The notes under the pieces were generated by a model, which did not search any database, was not told the origin of the DNA, and saw only the letters and a list, made by a program, of their open reading frames with translations. From assembly GCA_900317685.1 (NCBI GenBank), contig ONHQ01000008.1, positions 16,859-80,858 on the forward strand: a stretch of DNA of 64,000 nucleotides, written 5' to 3'. Every line of letters begins with the position of its first letter. The stretch's first letter is position 1. Below, piece after piece: positions 1 through 10,933 of the stretch. Source of the DNA: an uncultured Prevotella sp. GTDB lineage: Bacteria; Bacteroidota; Bacteroidia; Bacteroidales; Bacteroidaceae. A program made the translations under genes and the position numbers.

Positions 1-1926
1 GAGAGCAAGAAGATCATCAGTGTGGGCAATGGCTGTGAGGGCAGTCATATGTACCACATCGGAGACTATTACTATATCTATGCGACCTATGGCGGTACCG
101 AGGGCTCACAGACCATCTTCCGCTCCAAAGCGCCGATGGGTCCCTACGAAGAGCATCCTACACGTGTCTTCGCCCATCAGCATATCCATCAGGGCGCTTT
201 GGTACAGACACAGACCGGTGAGTGGTGGACCATTCTCTTCAAGGATGCCGGTGCCATCGGACGTGTGCCTTATCTCGAACCCGTGGTGTGGAGAGACGGC
301 TGGCCCGTGATCGGCAACGACGGCGTCGACGTGTCCAAGGATGGAAAAGCCTATCCCAAACCCAATGTGGGACAGGCTTATCTTGCTGCAACGCTGACGG
401 CCAATGAGACCTTTACGGGGGCCTCCCTCGGCAAGATGTGGGAATGGAACCACAACGCCGATCCCACGGCATGGAGTCTGTTTGAGCGACCGGGCTGGTT
501 GCGGCTTCGTACCACAGGCGTCACCTCCGACCTCATGCAGACCCGCAACTCACTCACCACACGCATCCTCGGTACAGCCGCTGAGGGTACGGCCGCCCGG
601 CAGGTGGCTGACAGCTATGGCACGGTCAAGATCGATGTCAGTGGCATGGCCGACGGTGATGTGGCCGGACTGGCCGTCTTCCAGGACCCGTATGCCTACA
701 TTGGCATTGCTGCCTCCAACGGCAAACGTCATCTTGTCGCCATGCGCTCGGCTTACGACGACAATGGCCGGACCGTTGCCGAAGAGCGGCAGGAAGGACC
801 TGAGATCAGTGCCGACGTGGTCTATCTGCGGGCCCGTGCCAATTTCGGCAACGCCACGGCAACGTTCTACTACAGTACCGACAACGCCACGTGGCACGCC
901 TTTGGTCCCACGCTGCAGATGCGCTACACGCTCAAGGTGTTCGTCGGCAACCGCTTCTACCTCTTCAACCAGGCCACAAAAGCCAATGGAGGACATGTGG
1001 ATATTGACTGGTTCTCCACAGAGCCCACTTTCTCCGAGGACGCTTTCTATGCTCCCGGCACCCTGAAGACATTCAGCAATGCCGACCTGACCATGGCGGA
1101 CCTTCGTGTTGACACCACGCGCTTGACACTGTTGCCCGGCGAGCGGCAGACACTCAACGTCACGCTCGTTTCCGCCTCTGGCCTGCAAACCAATGTGGTG
1201 GGCAGTTGCGTGATCAGAAGCTCCCGTCCCGAAGTGGCCAGCGTGGAGCAGGGGGCCATCGTCGCAGGCACCACACCCGGCGAGGCCACCGTCAGCGTGA
1301 CCTACACCGACGTCTTTGGCAACAGCCTCACGCTTGACATTAACGTCAAGGTGACGCATTTCCCACTCGTCGATGGTAAGTTCAATCCCAGCATCTGGGA
1401 GAAAGGCACGTTCCGCAGCAGCGACGGCTATCTCCTGACGGGCACCTATGGCTTTGGTGGCTGGCAGTATGCCGCGCCCCTCGACCTGAGTGCTTATAAA
1501 TATGTAGTGGTGGAGCTGAAACAGCCAGCTGCTGTCTTTTCTTCGTTCCGCCTTTTCGACCAGAATAATTATTGGACCAATCCGGCCATCGTCGATCTCA
1601 CTGGCAAGCAAAAGGTGGTGATCGACTTGCATCAGATGACCAACGAGAAAGGCGTGGCGGTCGATCCCAGTCATATCTATATTGCCGGCTTCTGGACCAA
1701 TGGCAGTGGCCCGCTCTACATCGGTGACGTGTTTGTCAGCAACGACGGATCGACGCCTGTCACGGCAGTAGGGCAGATCGCCCTCGATCCCCATTCCCGG
1801 GTGGTGACCAGTGAGTATTACGATCTGAGTGGGCGACGCCTGGGTGGTCTTCTTCCTCAGGGCGTGACGGTCGTTCGCCAGCACTTGTCCGACGGCTCCG
1901 TCAGGGTTGTCAAGCAAGTGAGATAG
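1..1926 (+). CDS. GH43-type glycoside hydrolase, 3' part (5' end outside window)
   Basis: The frame is open from base 1, so the start and most of the catalytic five-blade propeller are missing. The first ~110 residues (GDYYYIYATYGG, HIHQGALVQTQTGEWWTILF, YLEPVVWRDGWPVIG) match the end of GH43 beta-xylosidase/arabinofuranosidase domains. A beta-sandwich of the GH43 C-terminal type follows (about 130-335; WEWNHNADPTAWSL, LRLRTTG, AGLAVFQDPYAYIGIA), then a Big-2-like Ig domain (about 360-445), a carbohydrate-binding-like domain (about 455-580) and a tail with YYDLSGRR that resembles Bacteroidota sorting tails. Inferred role: extracellular or periplasmic breakdown of xylan-type side chains. Exact substrate cannot be read from the sequence. 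A strong hairpin terminator follows, so this gene ends its transcription unit. Confidence 0.8.
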   Translation, partial: ESKKIISVGNGCEGSHMYHIGDYYYIYATYGGTEGSQTIFRSKAPMGPYEEHPTRVFAHQHIHQGALVQTQTGEWWTILFKDAGAIGRVPYLEPVVWRDGWPVIGNDGVDVSKDGKAYPKPNVGQAYLAATLTANETFTGASLGKMWEWNHNADPTAWSLFERPGWLRLRTTGVTSDLMQTRNSLTTRILGTAAEGTAARQVADSYGTVKIDVSGMADGDVAGLAVFQDPYAYIGIAASNGKRHLVAMRSAYDDNGRTVAEERQEGPEISADVVYLRARANFGNATATFYYSTDNATWHAFGPTLQMRYTLKVFVGNRFYLFNQATKANGGHVDIDWFSTEPTFSEDAFYAPGTLKTFSNADLTMADLRVDTTRLTLLPGERQTLNVTLVSASGLQTNVVGSCVIRSSRPEVASVEQGAIVAGTTPGEATVSVTYTDVFGNSLTLDINVKVTHFPLVDGKFNPSIWEKGTFRSSDGYLLTGTYGFGGWQYAAPLDLSAYKYVVVELKQPAAVFSSFRLFDQNNYWTNPAIVDLTGKQKVVIDLHQMTNEKGVAVDPSHIYIAGFWTNGSGPLYIGDVFVSNDGSTPVTAVGQIALDPHSRVVTSEYYDLSGRRLGGLLPQGVTVVRQHLSDGSVRVVKQVR

Positions 1927-1958
1927 TCCGCTTTTCTTTTCCTTGTTTTCGATCTTCT

Positions 1959-2000
1959 CCCCCGGCCGTGCAGCATCCTTGACGGTCGGGGGCTTTTGTT
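1959..2000 (+). terminator. Rho-independent terminator after GH43 gene
   Basis: Perfect or near-perfect GC-rich stem CCCCCGGCCGT (1959-1969) with ACGGTCGGGGG (1982-1992), followed by CTTTTGTT. Confidence 0.85.
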
Positions 2001-2103
2001 CTCATGAAACCACAGCCTTCACCACTACGGAAAATGGGCGTTAAATAGCATTAAAGCCTTAAGAAAAAGACAGTAAGAGCTACGCTATGTGGAAAATTAT
2101 TGG

Positions 2104-2111
2104 TAAATTTG
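2104..2111 (+). promoter_or_regulatory. Probable -7 box of guaB promoter
   Basis: TAAATTTG followed by C fits the Bacteroidota TAnnTTTG box, 29 bases before the guaB start codon. I see no clear -33 TTG at the right spacing, so this is tentative. Confidence 0.45.
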
Positions 2112-2121
2112 CACGCAATAA

Positions 2122-3624
<1,503 letters not shown>

Positions 3625-3636
3625 TCATTTGATTGC

Positions 3637-5067
3637 ATGAACAAATTATTTTCAAGGAAACATATCTTTGTGGGCGCCATGCTTTTGTGTGGCACCCTCT
3701 CTTTTGCTCAGAGCGACGATCCCGTCATCATGACCGTCAACGGTCATCCGGTTCTTCGCTCTGAGTTTGCGTATTCCTATAAAAAGAACAACACCAATGG
3801 TGTGCTCGACCGTAAGAGTGTGCGTGACTATGTGCCGCTGTTTATCAACTATAAGTTGAAGGTGGAGGCTGCCAAGGATGCGCATCTCGACACCCTGTCG
3901 TCCTACAAGAAGGAGTTTGCCGGTTATCGCGACCAGCAGATCCGTCCGGCTATGATCGACAGTGCGGACATCGAGGCTGAGGCCAGGAAAATCTATGAGG
4001 AGGCCCGCCAGCGCATCGACGGCAATGGTGGCATGGTGCGGGTCTCGCATATCCTAATCGCCATGAAGCAAAAGGCTACACCCGATGAGGAGAAGGTTGC
4101 CAAGCAACGTATCGACTCGGTCTATAATGCTTTGCAGCATGGGGCGGACTTCGCTGCGTTGGCCCGCAAAGTGTCACAAGACCCGGGTTCCGCTGGTGAG
4201 GGTGGTCAGTTGCCTTGGATTGTCAAGGGCCAGACCTTTCCTGAATTCGAGAATCAGATGTGGAGTCTTAAAGACGGTCAGCTGAGCAAGCCTTTCCTTT
4301 CACCAGCCGGTTGGCATATCGTTTTAAGACAAGGTCACCAGCCTTTCTTCTCTTACGACAGTCAGCGTGCCGACATTCTCCGGTTCATCGACCAGCGCAA
4401 CCTGCGTGAGCAAATCATCAATCAGAAGCTTGACACACTGGCCAAGCAACGCCATACCACTCCCGACGCTGTGTTGGCGGCCAAACGGGAGGAGATGGAG
4501 AAGCAAGATTCCAACCTGAAGTATCTCATCCAAGAATACCATGACGGGCTGTTGCTCTTCGCCATTGCCGACAGCATGGTATGGCAGAAAGCCAAGAACG
4601 ACGAGGCTGGTTTGGAGCAGTACTTCCGCAAGAACCGTAAGCGCTACCGTTGGGATGCGCCTCGCTTCAAAGGTATTGCCTACTGCACACGTGCGCAGGA
4701 AGATATAGATAAGGTGAAGAAAGCCGTGAAGCGTTTGCCGTTCAGCCAGTGGGCAGAGAAGCTTCGCACCACTTTCAATGCCGATTCCGTGCTTCGCATC
4801 CGTGTGGAAAAAGGAATCTTCCGCATGGGCGATAACGCTTTGGTGGACAAAGAAGTCTTTGGTAAAGACACGGTTGCCAAGCCTGTCAAGGACTATCCCT
4901 ATATGGCTGTCTACGGCAAGAAGCTCAAAGCACCCAAAGAGATGGATGATGTGCGTGAGCTCGTCGTGGCTGATTATCAGGATGCCTTGGAAAAGGAATG
5001 GGTAGAGCAGCTTTGCCGCAAGTATCCCGTTACCGTCAATGAGGCTGTCGTCGACACGGTCAAGTAA
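3637..5067 (+). CDS. Periplasmic parvulin-type peptidyl-prolyl isomerase (PpiC/SurA family)
   Basis: Folding chaperone or prolyl isomerase of the envelope. A signal peptide is visible (MNKLFSRKHIFVGAMLLCGTLSFAQ). One clear parvulin (PpiC) domain spans about 136-233, with VSHILIA, the DPGSAGEGGQLPW loop and FLSPAGWHIVLRQGH. The ~240 C-terminal residues are charged and helical-looking and may be a second, diverged chaperone part. It lies 12 bases after guaB and 30 bases before a second SurA-like gene, so the pair likely serves outer-membrane protein maturation together. I assign the family, not a specific orthologue. Confidence 0.88.
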   Translation: MNKLFSRKHIFVGAMLLCGTLSFAQSDDPVIMTVNGHPVLRSEFAYSYKKNNTNGVLDRKSVRDYVPLFINYKLKVEAAKDAHLDTLSSYKKEFAGYRDQQIRPAMIDSADIEAEARKIYEEARQRIDGNGGMVRVSHILIAMKQKATPDEEKVAKQRIDSVYNALQHGADFAALARKVSQDPGSAGEGGQLPWIVKGQTFPEFENQMWSLKDGQLSKPFLSPAGWHIVLRQGHQPFFSYDSQRADILRFIDQRNLREQIINQKLDTLAKQRHTTPDAVLAAKREEMEKQDSNLKYLIQEYHDGLLLFAIADSMVWQKAKNDEAGLEQYFRKNRKRYRWDAPRFKGIAYCTRAQEDIDKVKKAVKRLPFSQWAEKLRTTFNADSVLRIRVEKGIFRMGDNALVDKEVFGKDTVAKPVKDYPYMAVYGKKLKAPKEMDDVRELVVADYQDALEKEWVEQLCRKYPVTVNEAVVDTVK

Positions 5068-5097
5068 GAAATAGATCAACAGGTCAGAAATAGCAAC

Positions 5098-6558
5098 ATG
5101 AAAATAATCAATAAGCGCCATATCCCCTTTGTCGCAGCACTTTTGTTGGCTGCGGCCTCTCTTTCGGCCATGACCACGGTACCCGGCTTGACGGGTTCTC
5201 TGAGTCGTGGGGCTTCGGATTCTACGTCACATGACAGCACAGCTAAGGAAGAGGCTCCGATACCCGAGAGTAGTGTCATCGACGAAGTCGTGTGGGTGGT
5301 GGGCGACGAGCCTATCCTCAAGTCCGATGTAGAGATGATGCGTATGCAGGGCCAGCAGGAAGGCATGACGTGGGGTGGCAATCCCGACTGTGCCATTCCC
5401 GAACAGCTTGCCGTGCAGAAGCTCTTCCTCCATCAGGCCGAGATCGACTCTATTGAGGTCAGTGAGTCCGAGATCGCCGCTGGTGTGCAGCAGCAGCTCA
5501 ACCGTTGGATAGAGATCGCGGGTAGTCAGGAGAAACTCGAAGAGTATCGCAAGGAGTCCATCAATGAGATCCGCAACGACATGCACGATGAGTTCAAGAA
5601 CCAACAGCTCATCCAGAAGATGAAGCAGAAGCTTGTCGAGGATGTGAAGGTATCGCCGGCAGACGTGCGCAGCTATTTCCGCAATGTCCCGAAGGACAGC
5701 CTGCCTTACGTGCCTACTGAGGTAGAGGTGCAGGTGATCCAGGTCTCTCCGAAGATCAAGCAGAGCGAGATCAACCGCGTCAAGGACGAGCTTCGCGGAT
5801 TCACCGAACGTGTCAACAATGGTGAGACGAGCTTCTCCACTTTGGCACGCCTCTATTCCGAAGATCCGGGTTCCGCCCGTCAGGGTGGTGAGCTGGGCTT
5901 CATGGGGCGTGGTATGCTCGATCCTGCTTTCGCCCAAGTGGCTTTCAACCTGACCGATCCAAAGAAGGTGTCTAAAATCGTGGAGTCGGAATTCGGCTAT
6001 CATATCATTCAGCTCATCGACAAACGTGGTGACAAGATCAATGTGCGACACATCTTGCTCAGACCAAAGGTTGCGCAGGACGATATTGACGCCGCCGAGC
6101 ATCGCCTCGATTCCATACGCACTGATATCGTCAATGGTAAGTTCACCTTCGAAGCCGGTGCCTCCTATATCTCTGATGACAAAGACACGAAGAACAACCA
6201 AGGTCTCATGTCCAACAGTACTTCTGACGGCATGACCTCACGTTTCCAGATGAAGGAGTTGCCTACAGAGATCGCAAGAGTCGTCGACACGATGAAGGTC
6301 GGTGAGATTTCCGCACCTTTCACACGTATCAACAACAAGAACAAGACGGTCGCTTGCATCATCAAGCTCAAGAGCCGGGTGGAAGGACACCGTGCCACCA
6401 TCACGGAGGACTTCCAGGTGATGAAGGATGTCGTCCTGGCCAAGGAGCGTGAGAAAGTGCTCAATGACTGGGTCGTCGACAAGATCAAGCATACTTATGT
6501 CAGGGTCAACGACCGCTATAAAGATTGTAAATTTCAGTATCAGGGATGGATCAGATGA
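5098..6558 (+). CDS. SurA-like peptidyl-prolyl isomerase with two PpiC domains
   Basis: Periplasmic chaperone/isomerase for outer-membrane proteins. It has an N-terminal signal-like segment (IPFVAALLLAAASLSAM), then the SurA-type N-terminal region beginning VIDEVVWVVGDEPILKSDVEMMR. A first parvulin domain covers about 209-307 (LYSEDPGSARQGGELGFMGRG, FGYHIIQLIDKRG) and a second, more diverged one about 315-420 (NVRHILLRPKV). The stop codon overlaps the start of the next, OstA-like gene (ATGA at 6555-6558), which points to translational coupling and a shared role in outer-membrane assembly. Confidence 0.88.
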   Translation: MKIINKRHIPFVAALLLAAASLSAMTTVPGLTGSLSRGASDSTSHDSTAKEEAPIPESSVIDEVVWVVGDEPILKSDVEMMRMQGQQEGMTWGGNPDCAIPEQLAVQKLFLHQAEIDSIEVSESEIAAGVQQQLNRWIEIAGSQEKLEEYRKESINEIRNDMHDEFKNQQLIQKMKQKLVEDVKVSPADVRSYFRNVPKDSLPYVPTEVEVQVIQVSPKIKQSEINRVKDELRGFTERVNNGETSFSTLARLYSEDPGSARQGGELGFMGRGMLDPAFAQVAFNLTDPKKVSKIVESEFGYHIIQLIDKRGDKINVRHILLRPKVAQDDIDAAEHRLDSIRTDIVNGKFTFEAGASYISDDKDTKNNQGLMSNSTSDGMTSRFQMKELPTEIARVVDTMKVGEISAPFTRINNKNKTVACIIKLKSRVEGHRATITEDFQVMKDVVLAKEREKVLNDWVVDKIKHTYVRVNDRYKDCKFQYQGWIR

Positions 6559-8348
6559 CGTTCCGCAGATTTTTCCAACACTTATCATATAGGCATGGAG
6601 CCGTTTCTCTTACGGCTCTATGCCTCTTTGCACTTTGTATGCTGACCGCCATTGCCGCGCCCCGCAAGCGCAAGGCGGTGGACAACAGGGTCTATCTCGT
6701 ACATGCCGATGAGTTGAAGTTCGATATGTACGGGCCTAATCCCGACGCGCAGATCGTCAAGGGACACGTCCACTTTCTTCATAGGGGTGCCACGCTGACG
6801 TGCGACTCAGCATATTTCTATCAGACCACAAATTCCGTGCGTGCCATGGGACATGTGCATTTCCGTCAGCCGCAGGACAACATCACGCTCACCTGTCAGC
6901 GTGCGTGGTACGATGGTGAGGAGCAGCTCATGGAGGCCCGCAACAATGTCGTGCTCCATCATGCCCGGCAGACGCTCTACACCGACTCGCTGAACTACGA
7001 CCGGCTCTACAACAATGCCTATTTCTTCCGTGGCGGACGGCTCATCGACGGTACGAGTAAGCTCAGTTCTGACTGGGGCGAGTACAATACCGAGACCAAA
7101 CAGGCTGTCTTCTACTACGATGTGCAGCTTCATACGCCGAAGACACGCGTCTCCACAGATACGCTCTATTACGACACCCGTACTTCGCGGGCGCATGTCG
7201 TCGGACAGTATACGCCCGACAAGGGACAGGGCACACCGCGCGCCTCACGTATCATCAATGGGCAGAACGTCATCACCACCACCGACGCTTACTTCAATAC
7301 CAAGACCGACAAGGCTGACCTCTATGGGCGCTCGACGGTTGTCAACAAGGAAAAGACAATTACCGCCGACACCTTATTCTATAATAGCAAGACCGGGCGC
7401 AACTATGGACAGGGCAATGTCATCTATGTCGATAAGCGCAATAAGAACCGGCTCACGGCTCACCTCGTCGTCTACAACGAGAAGACCGGACGCGGCTTTG
7501 CCACGGGGCGTGCGCTCGTCATGGACTACTCCCGTCCCGACACGCTGTGGATGCACGGCGACACGATGCGCGTGGAGACCTTTCATATCAACACCGACTC
7601 GGTCTACCGCAAGGTGCATTGCTATCCCCGTGTGCGCATCTTCCGCAACGACGCGCAGGCGGTCTGCGACTCATTGGTCTTCAACTCCAAAGACTCGTGC
7701 ATGACGATGTACCGCGATCCGATCCTCTGGAACGGACAGCGGCAGCTCTTGGGTGAGAAGATCCTGACGTTTATGAACGACACCACGATCCGTGAGGCCC
7801 ACGTCCTCGGACAGGCTCTCTCCATCGAACTCATGCAAGACTCCACACACTACAATCAGGTGTCCTCCACCAATATGTTTGCTTATTTCCTCGGCGGAAA
7901 GATCAGACGCAGCGATGCCGTAGGCAATGTGCGGGCGATCTTCTTCCCTGTCGACGACAAGGACAGCACGCTGATCGGACTCAACTATATCGAGACCGAC
8001 ACCATGCGCTCTTTTGTCAACGACCAGCGCAAGCTGGAACGTATCTGGATGCCGAAAGCCCAGGGTACGCTCTATCCGATGACACAGATTCCGCCAGGCA
8101 AGGAAAAGCTTGATGTCTTTGCGTGGTTTGATTATATCCGACCAAAGGACAAGGATGATGTGTTTAACTGGAAAGCGAAAGCTTCGGGAACAGAGTTGAA
8201 ACATATCAAGCGCCATGCCGCACCAATTCAGCAGATCGGCAGTCAGGCCGGTGCGCAGAAGGCGGCAGAGCCTGCTTCGGCCACGACAGAAGCGAAAGGA
8301 CATCAGGTCCCGCCGCAAAAGAGGGCAGCTCGCTCGCATAAGAGATAG
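6555..8348 (+). CDS. OstA/LptA-like periplasmic protein (LPS transport family)
   Basis: Belongs to the OstA-like proteins of Bacteroidota, related to LptA/LptD N-terminal beta-jellyroll domains that carry lipopolysaccharide across the periplasm. After a membrane/signal segment (LTALCLFALCMLTAIAAP) come repeated short beta-strand units with patterns such as GHVHF, DSAYFY, NNVVLHH, ADTLFYNSKTGR, typical of the beta-taco fold. The C-terminus is Lys/Ala-rich and low complexity. Two in-frame starts exist, 6546 and 6555. I chose 6555 because its ATGA overlaps the upstream stop. Role in LPS transport is family inference. Confidence 0.8.
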   Translation: MTFRRFFQHLSYRHGAVSLTALCLFALCMLTAIAAPRKRKAVDNRVYLVHADELKFDMYGPNPDAQIVKGHVHFLHRGATLTCDSAYFYQTTNSVRAMGHVHFRQPQDNITLTCQRAWYDGEEQLMEARNNVVLHHARQTLYTDSLNYDRLYNNAYFFRGGRLIDGTSKLSSDWGEYNTETKQAVFYYDVQLHTPKTRVSTDTLYYDTRTSRAHVVGQYTPDKGQGTPRASRIINGQNVITTTDAYFNTKTDKADLYGRSTVVNKEKTITADTLFYNSKTGRNYGQGNVIYVDKRNKNRLTAHLVVYNEKTGRGFATGRALVMDYSRPDTLWMHGDTMRVETFHINTDSVYRKVHCYPRVRIFRNDAQAVCDSLVFNSKDSCMTMYRDPILWNGQRQLLGEKILTFMNDTTIREAHVLGQALSIELMQDSTHYNQVSSTNMFAYFLGGKIRRSDAVGNVRAIFFPVDDKDSTLIGLNYIETDTMRSFVNDQRKLERIWMPKAQGTLYPMTQIPPGKEKLDVFAWFDYIRPKDKDDVFNWKAKASGTELKHIKRHAAPIQQIGSQAGAQKAAEPASATTEAKGHQVPPQKRAARSHKR

Positions 8349-8365
8349 AAGGGGGAGCCACTCAG

Positions 8366-8398
8366 CCCTTCCTTAGCCCCCCCCAAGGGGAGGGAAAG
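8366..8398. repeat. Intergenic CCCTCCCC/GGGGAGGG hairpin element, copy 1
   Basis: Short palindromic element around CCCCCCCCAAGGGGAGGG. Four more copies of the same pattern occur in this window (10934-10964, 11283-11317, 21323-21352, 23841-23870), always between genes. The whole 8349-8646 gap holds no gene, only this and the inverted repeat at 8480-8602. Confidence 0.6.
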
Positions 8399-8479
8399 GC
8401 GAAACCCATTCGTGCGCAAGGGAGACGGTGTAGGGGCGGCCCTCCGTGGCCGCCCTAACCCTCTTGCCGGTAATTTCCC

Positions 8480-8602
8480 TCACACAGAGACGCGGAGTCA
8501 CAGAGAAAGACAAGGACACCTTATTATATATAGAGCACACAAAGGTGGCTTCGCTATGTTGAGGAATGATCAGCATCTCCGTGACTCCGTGTCTCTGTGT
8601 GA
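8480..8602. repeat. Long inverted repeat (CACAGAGAC...GTCTCTGTG) with TATATATAATAAGGTGT in its loop
   Basis: Left arm 8480-8506 (TCACACAGAGACGCGGAGTC...) and right arm 8575-8602 (...GACTCCGTGTCTCTGTGTGA) are complementary over about 25 bases with few mismatches. The loop contains, on the minus strand, the 17-mer TATATATAATAAGGTGT (8516-8532) that recurs at 29881 and 39448. A relic of one arm (CTCTGTGTCTCTATGTGAG) is seen near 28390. Confidence 0.7.
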
Positions 8603-8646
8603 GCATTAAAAAATAAAGTAAACGATCGGTCTAATCATCTCAGCTT

Positions 8647-8973
8647 ATGTTCTTCACTTCCCGTCGTCCTCGTCCCTTCCATCATACGTTCATCTACTAC
8701 GATGAGCGGAAGGAACGACTGCGCCAACTGGAGGAGCACGCGCGCGAGGAGCTCACCGCAGAAGGACAGACCTCCAAAGAGGGTAGGGAGGGAGAGCACT
8801 CACGGACTGACGACACCGAGACCTTGCGCCGTTTCCGTCCGGAGGTTCTGCGCGGCACTTTTCTGTCTGCTGACAGTCGTGTACGTCGTCGACGGCCCGG
8901 CTTGCTTTCCGGTAATCTACTGCTCATCGTGCTCATCCTCCTGTGTGTTGTTTTGTTTGTTTTGATGTTATGA
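8647..8973 (+). CDS. Small single-pass membrane protein, unknown function
   Basis: 108 residues. The N-terminal 85 are very rich in Arg, Glu and Ser (KERLRQLEEHAREEL, VRRRRPG), and the C-terminus is one hydrophobic helix (LLSGNLLLIVLILLCVVLFVLML) that ends the protein, so the charged part should face the cytosol as a tail-anchored protein. It sits four bases before mutL on the same strand and likely shares its transcript. No known family recognised. The coding call rests on the clean membrane segment and tight spacing. Confidence 0.6.
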   Translation: MFFTSRRPRPFHHTFIYYDERKERLRQLEEHAREELTAEGQTSKEGREGEHSRTDDTETLRRFRPEVLRGTFLSADSRVRRRRPGLLSGNLLLIVLILLCVVLFVLML

Positions 8974-8977
8974 CGTT

Positions 8978-10906
8978 ATGAGTGATATTATTCAACTTCT
9001 TCCAGACTCAGTAGCCAACCAAATCGCGGCCGGTGAGGTTATCCAGCGCCCCGCCTCGGTCATCAAGGAACTCGTAGAGAATGCTGTCGACGCCGGCGCC
9101 AAGCACATCGACGTCGCTGTAGTCGATGCCGGGCGCACGTCCATTCAGGTCATTGACGACGGTAAGGGCATGTCCGAGACCGACGCACGACTGGCCTTTG
9201 AGCGACATGCCACGTCGAAGATCCGCAAGGCCGACGACCTCTTCGACCTCCATACCATGGGGTTCCGTGGCGAAGCTCTGCCGTCGATCGCTGCCGTAGC
9301 GCAGGTGGAACTGAAGACGCGGCAACAAGGCGAAGACATCGGCACGCATCTGTCCATCGCCGGTGGTAAGGTGACAGGGCAAGAGCCGTGTGCATGTCCC
9401 GAAGGTTCAAACTTCATGGTGGAAAATCTCTTCTTCAATGTGCCTGCCCGCCGCAAGTTCCTCAAGTCCAACAATACCGAGCTCAACAACATTCTGACGG
9501 CATTCCAGCGCATCGTGCTAGTCTATCCCGAGATAGTCTTCCGTCTGCACAGCAACGATGCGGAACTGCTCAACCTTCGGGCCTGTGGCTTGCGTCAGCG
9601 TATCGTTGACGTCTTTGGCAACCGTCTCAACCAGGACCTCCTGCCCGTGAAGGTGGAGACCTCGCTCTGTGGCATCCATGGCTTTGTGGGCAAGCCGGAG
9701 TCGGCAAAGAAAAAGAATGCCCATCAGTATTTCTTTGTCAATGGCCGCTATATGCGCCATCCTTATTTTGCCAAGGCGGTGATGTCGGCTTTTGACCGGC
9801 TGATACCTCAGGGCGAACAGGTGCCCTTCTTCCTCTATTTCGATGTCTCGCCAAAAGATATCGACGTCAATATCCATCCTACCAAGACGGAGATTAAGTT
9901 TGAAAACGAGCAGGCGGTGTGGCAGATCCTCAACGCGGCCGTCAAGGACGCTGTGGGTATCTTCAGCAATGCCACTACGCTGGATTTCGACACGGAGGGT
10001 AAGCCTGATATTCCTGTCTTCGATCCCGACAATGGGGCTTCTATGCCCAAGGTGGACTTTGATCCGCAATACAATCCTTTCACTGCTCCAGCACCATCGT
10101 CCGGTGGGACCGGTCATCCTTCACGTATGGGGTCAGAAGGCTTCCAAGCCTCTCAGATGGGCTCAGAAGGCTTTCACGTCTCCCGCATGGGCAGCACAGC
10201 ATCAGCATTTGCTGACTTTGACGCGTTGATGGGTGGTGCCTCGTCAGCGTCTTTCAATCATGTACCGTCTTCCGAGCCTGAGGATCTCTTCCCCCAGGAG
10301 AAGAGTGCGACAGCAGGTACAAAGCAGGTGCTGGAGGAAAAGGCACCCTCGCACTATCAGTATAAGGGAAAATATATCATGACAGCCGTGAAGTCGGGGC
10401 TGATGATTGTGGATCAGCACAGGGCGCATATCCGAATTCTCTTCGAACAGTATCAGAAGCAGCTGGAGGCAAAGAAAATGCGGGCGCAGAAGGTGCTCTT
10501 CCCTGAGTCGTTGCAGCTCACGGCGCAGCAGCAGGTGACCTTGGGACAGATTATGCCGGAGTTGCAGATGATGGGCTTTGAACTTACAAGTTTAGGCGGC
10601 AGTACGTGGTCGGTCAATGCTATGCCGGAAGGTCTTGACGGCATCAACGTGATGGATCTTCTCCACGACATGCTTGACGGTGTTCACGCTACGGGTGATG
10701 AGGCTTTACAGAAGGTCAATGAACAACTGGCTTTGACAATGGCACGTGCCGCCGCGATTCCTTATGGTCAGGTGCTGCAGAACGACGAGATGGAGAATAT
10801 CGTCAACAGCCTCTTCCTCTGTGGCAATGTCAACTACACGCCCGACGGTCATAAGATCCTCTGTATCCTCAAGCAGCAGGAGATCGAACAGATGCTGGGG
10901 GAATAA
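8978..10906 (+). CDS. mutL: DNA mismatch repair protein MutL
   Basis: Links MutS recognition of mismatches to strand removal. The N-terminal GHKL ATPase is complete: ELVENAVDAGA (Glu34, Asn35), DDGKGM, ATSKI and GFRGEALPSI. The transducer domain runs to about 330, a Pro/Ser/Gly-rich linker covers about 340-445, and the C-terminal dimerisation domain follows. In MutL endonucleases the motif DQHAxxExxxxE binds metal. Here it reads D479 Q480 H481 R A H I485 ... E490, so the first Glu is replaced. The linker holds 30-bp repeats at 10121-10199 encoding xxMGSEGFxx units. Length 642 is usual for Bacteroidota. Confidence 0.96.
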   Translation: MSDIIQLLPDSVANQIAAGEVIQRPASVIKELVENAVDAGAKHIDVAVVDAGRTSIQVIDDGKGMSETDARLAFERHATSKIRKADDLFDLHTMGFRGEALPSIAAVAQVELKTRQQGEDIGTHLSIAGGKVTGQEPCACPEGSNFMVENLFFNVPARRKFLKSNNTELNNILTAFQRIVLVYPEIVFRLHSNDAELLNLRACGLRQRIVDVFGNRLNQDLLPVKVETSLCGIHGFVGKPESAKKKNAHQYFFVNGRYMRHPYFAKAVMSAFDRLIPQGEQVPFFLYFDVSPKDIDVNIHPTKTEIKFENEQAVWQILNAAVKDAVGIFSNATTLDFDTEGKPDIPVFDPDNGASMPKVDFDPQYNPFTAPAPSSGGTGHPSRMGSEGFQASQMGSEGFHVSRMGSTASAFADFDALMGGASSASFNHVPSSEPEDLFPQEKSATAGTKQVLEEKAPSHYQYKGKYIMTAVKSGLMIVDQHRAHIRILFEQYQKQLEAKKMRAQKVLFPESLQLTAQQQVTLGQIMPELQMMGFELTSLGGSTWSVNAMPEGLDGINVMDLLHDMLDGVHATGDEALQKVNEQLALTMARAAAIPYGQVLQNDEMENIVNSLFLCGNVNYTPDGHKILCILKQQEIEQMLGE

Positions 10907-10933
10907 GGGAAGTAGCCCTTCACCTAACTCAAG

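Noticed and set aside
550-1917. Minus-strand open frame of 455 codons opposite the GH43 gene
   Set aside because: Mirror of strongly biased codons in the real gene; no signal, motif or family likeness.
8412-8609. Short plus-strand frame of 65 codons between the OstA-like gene and 8647
   Set aside because: Lies entirely in the repeat elements and inverted repeat.
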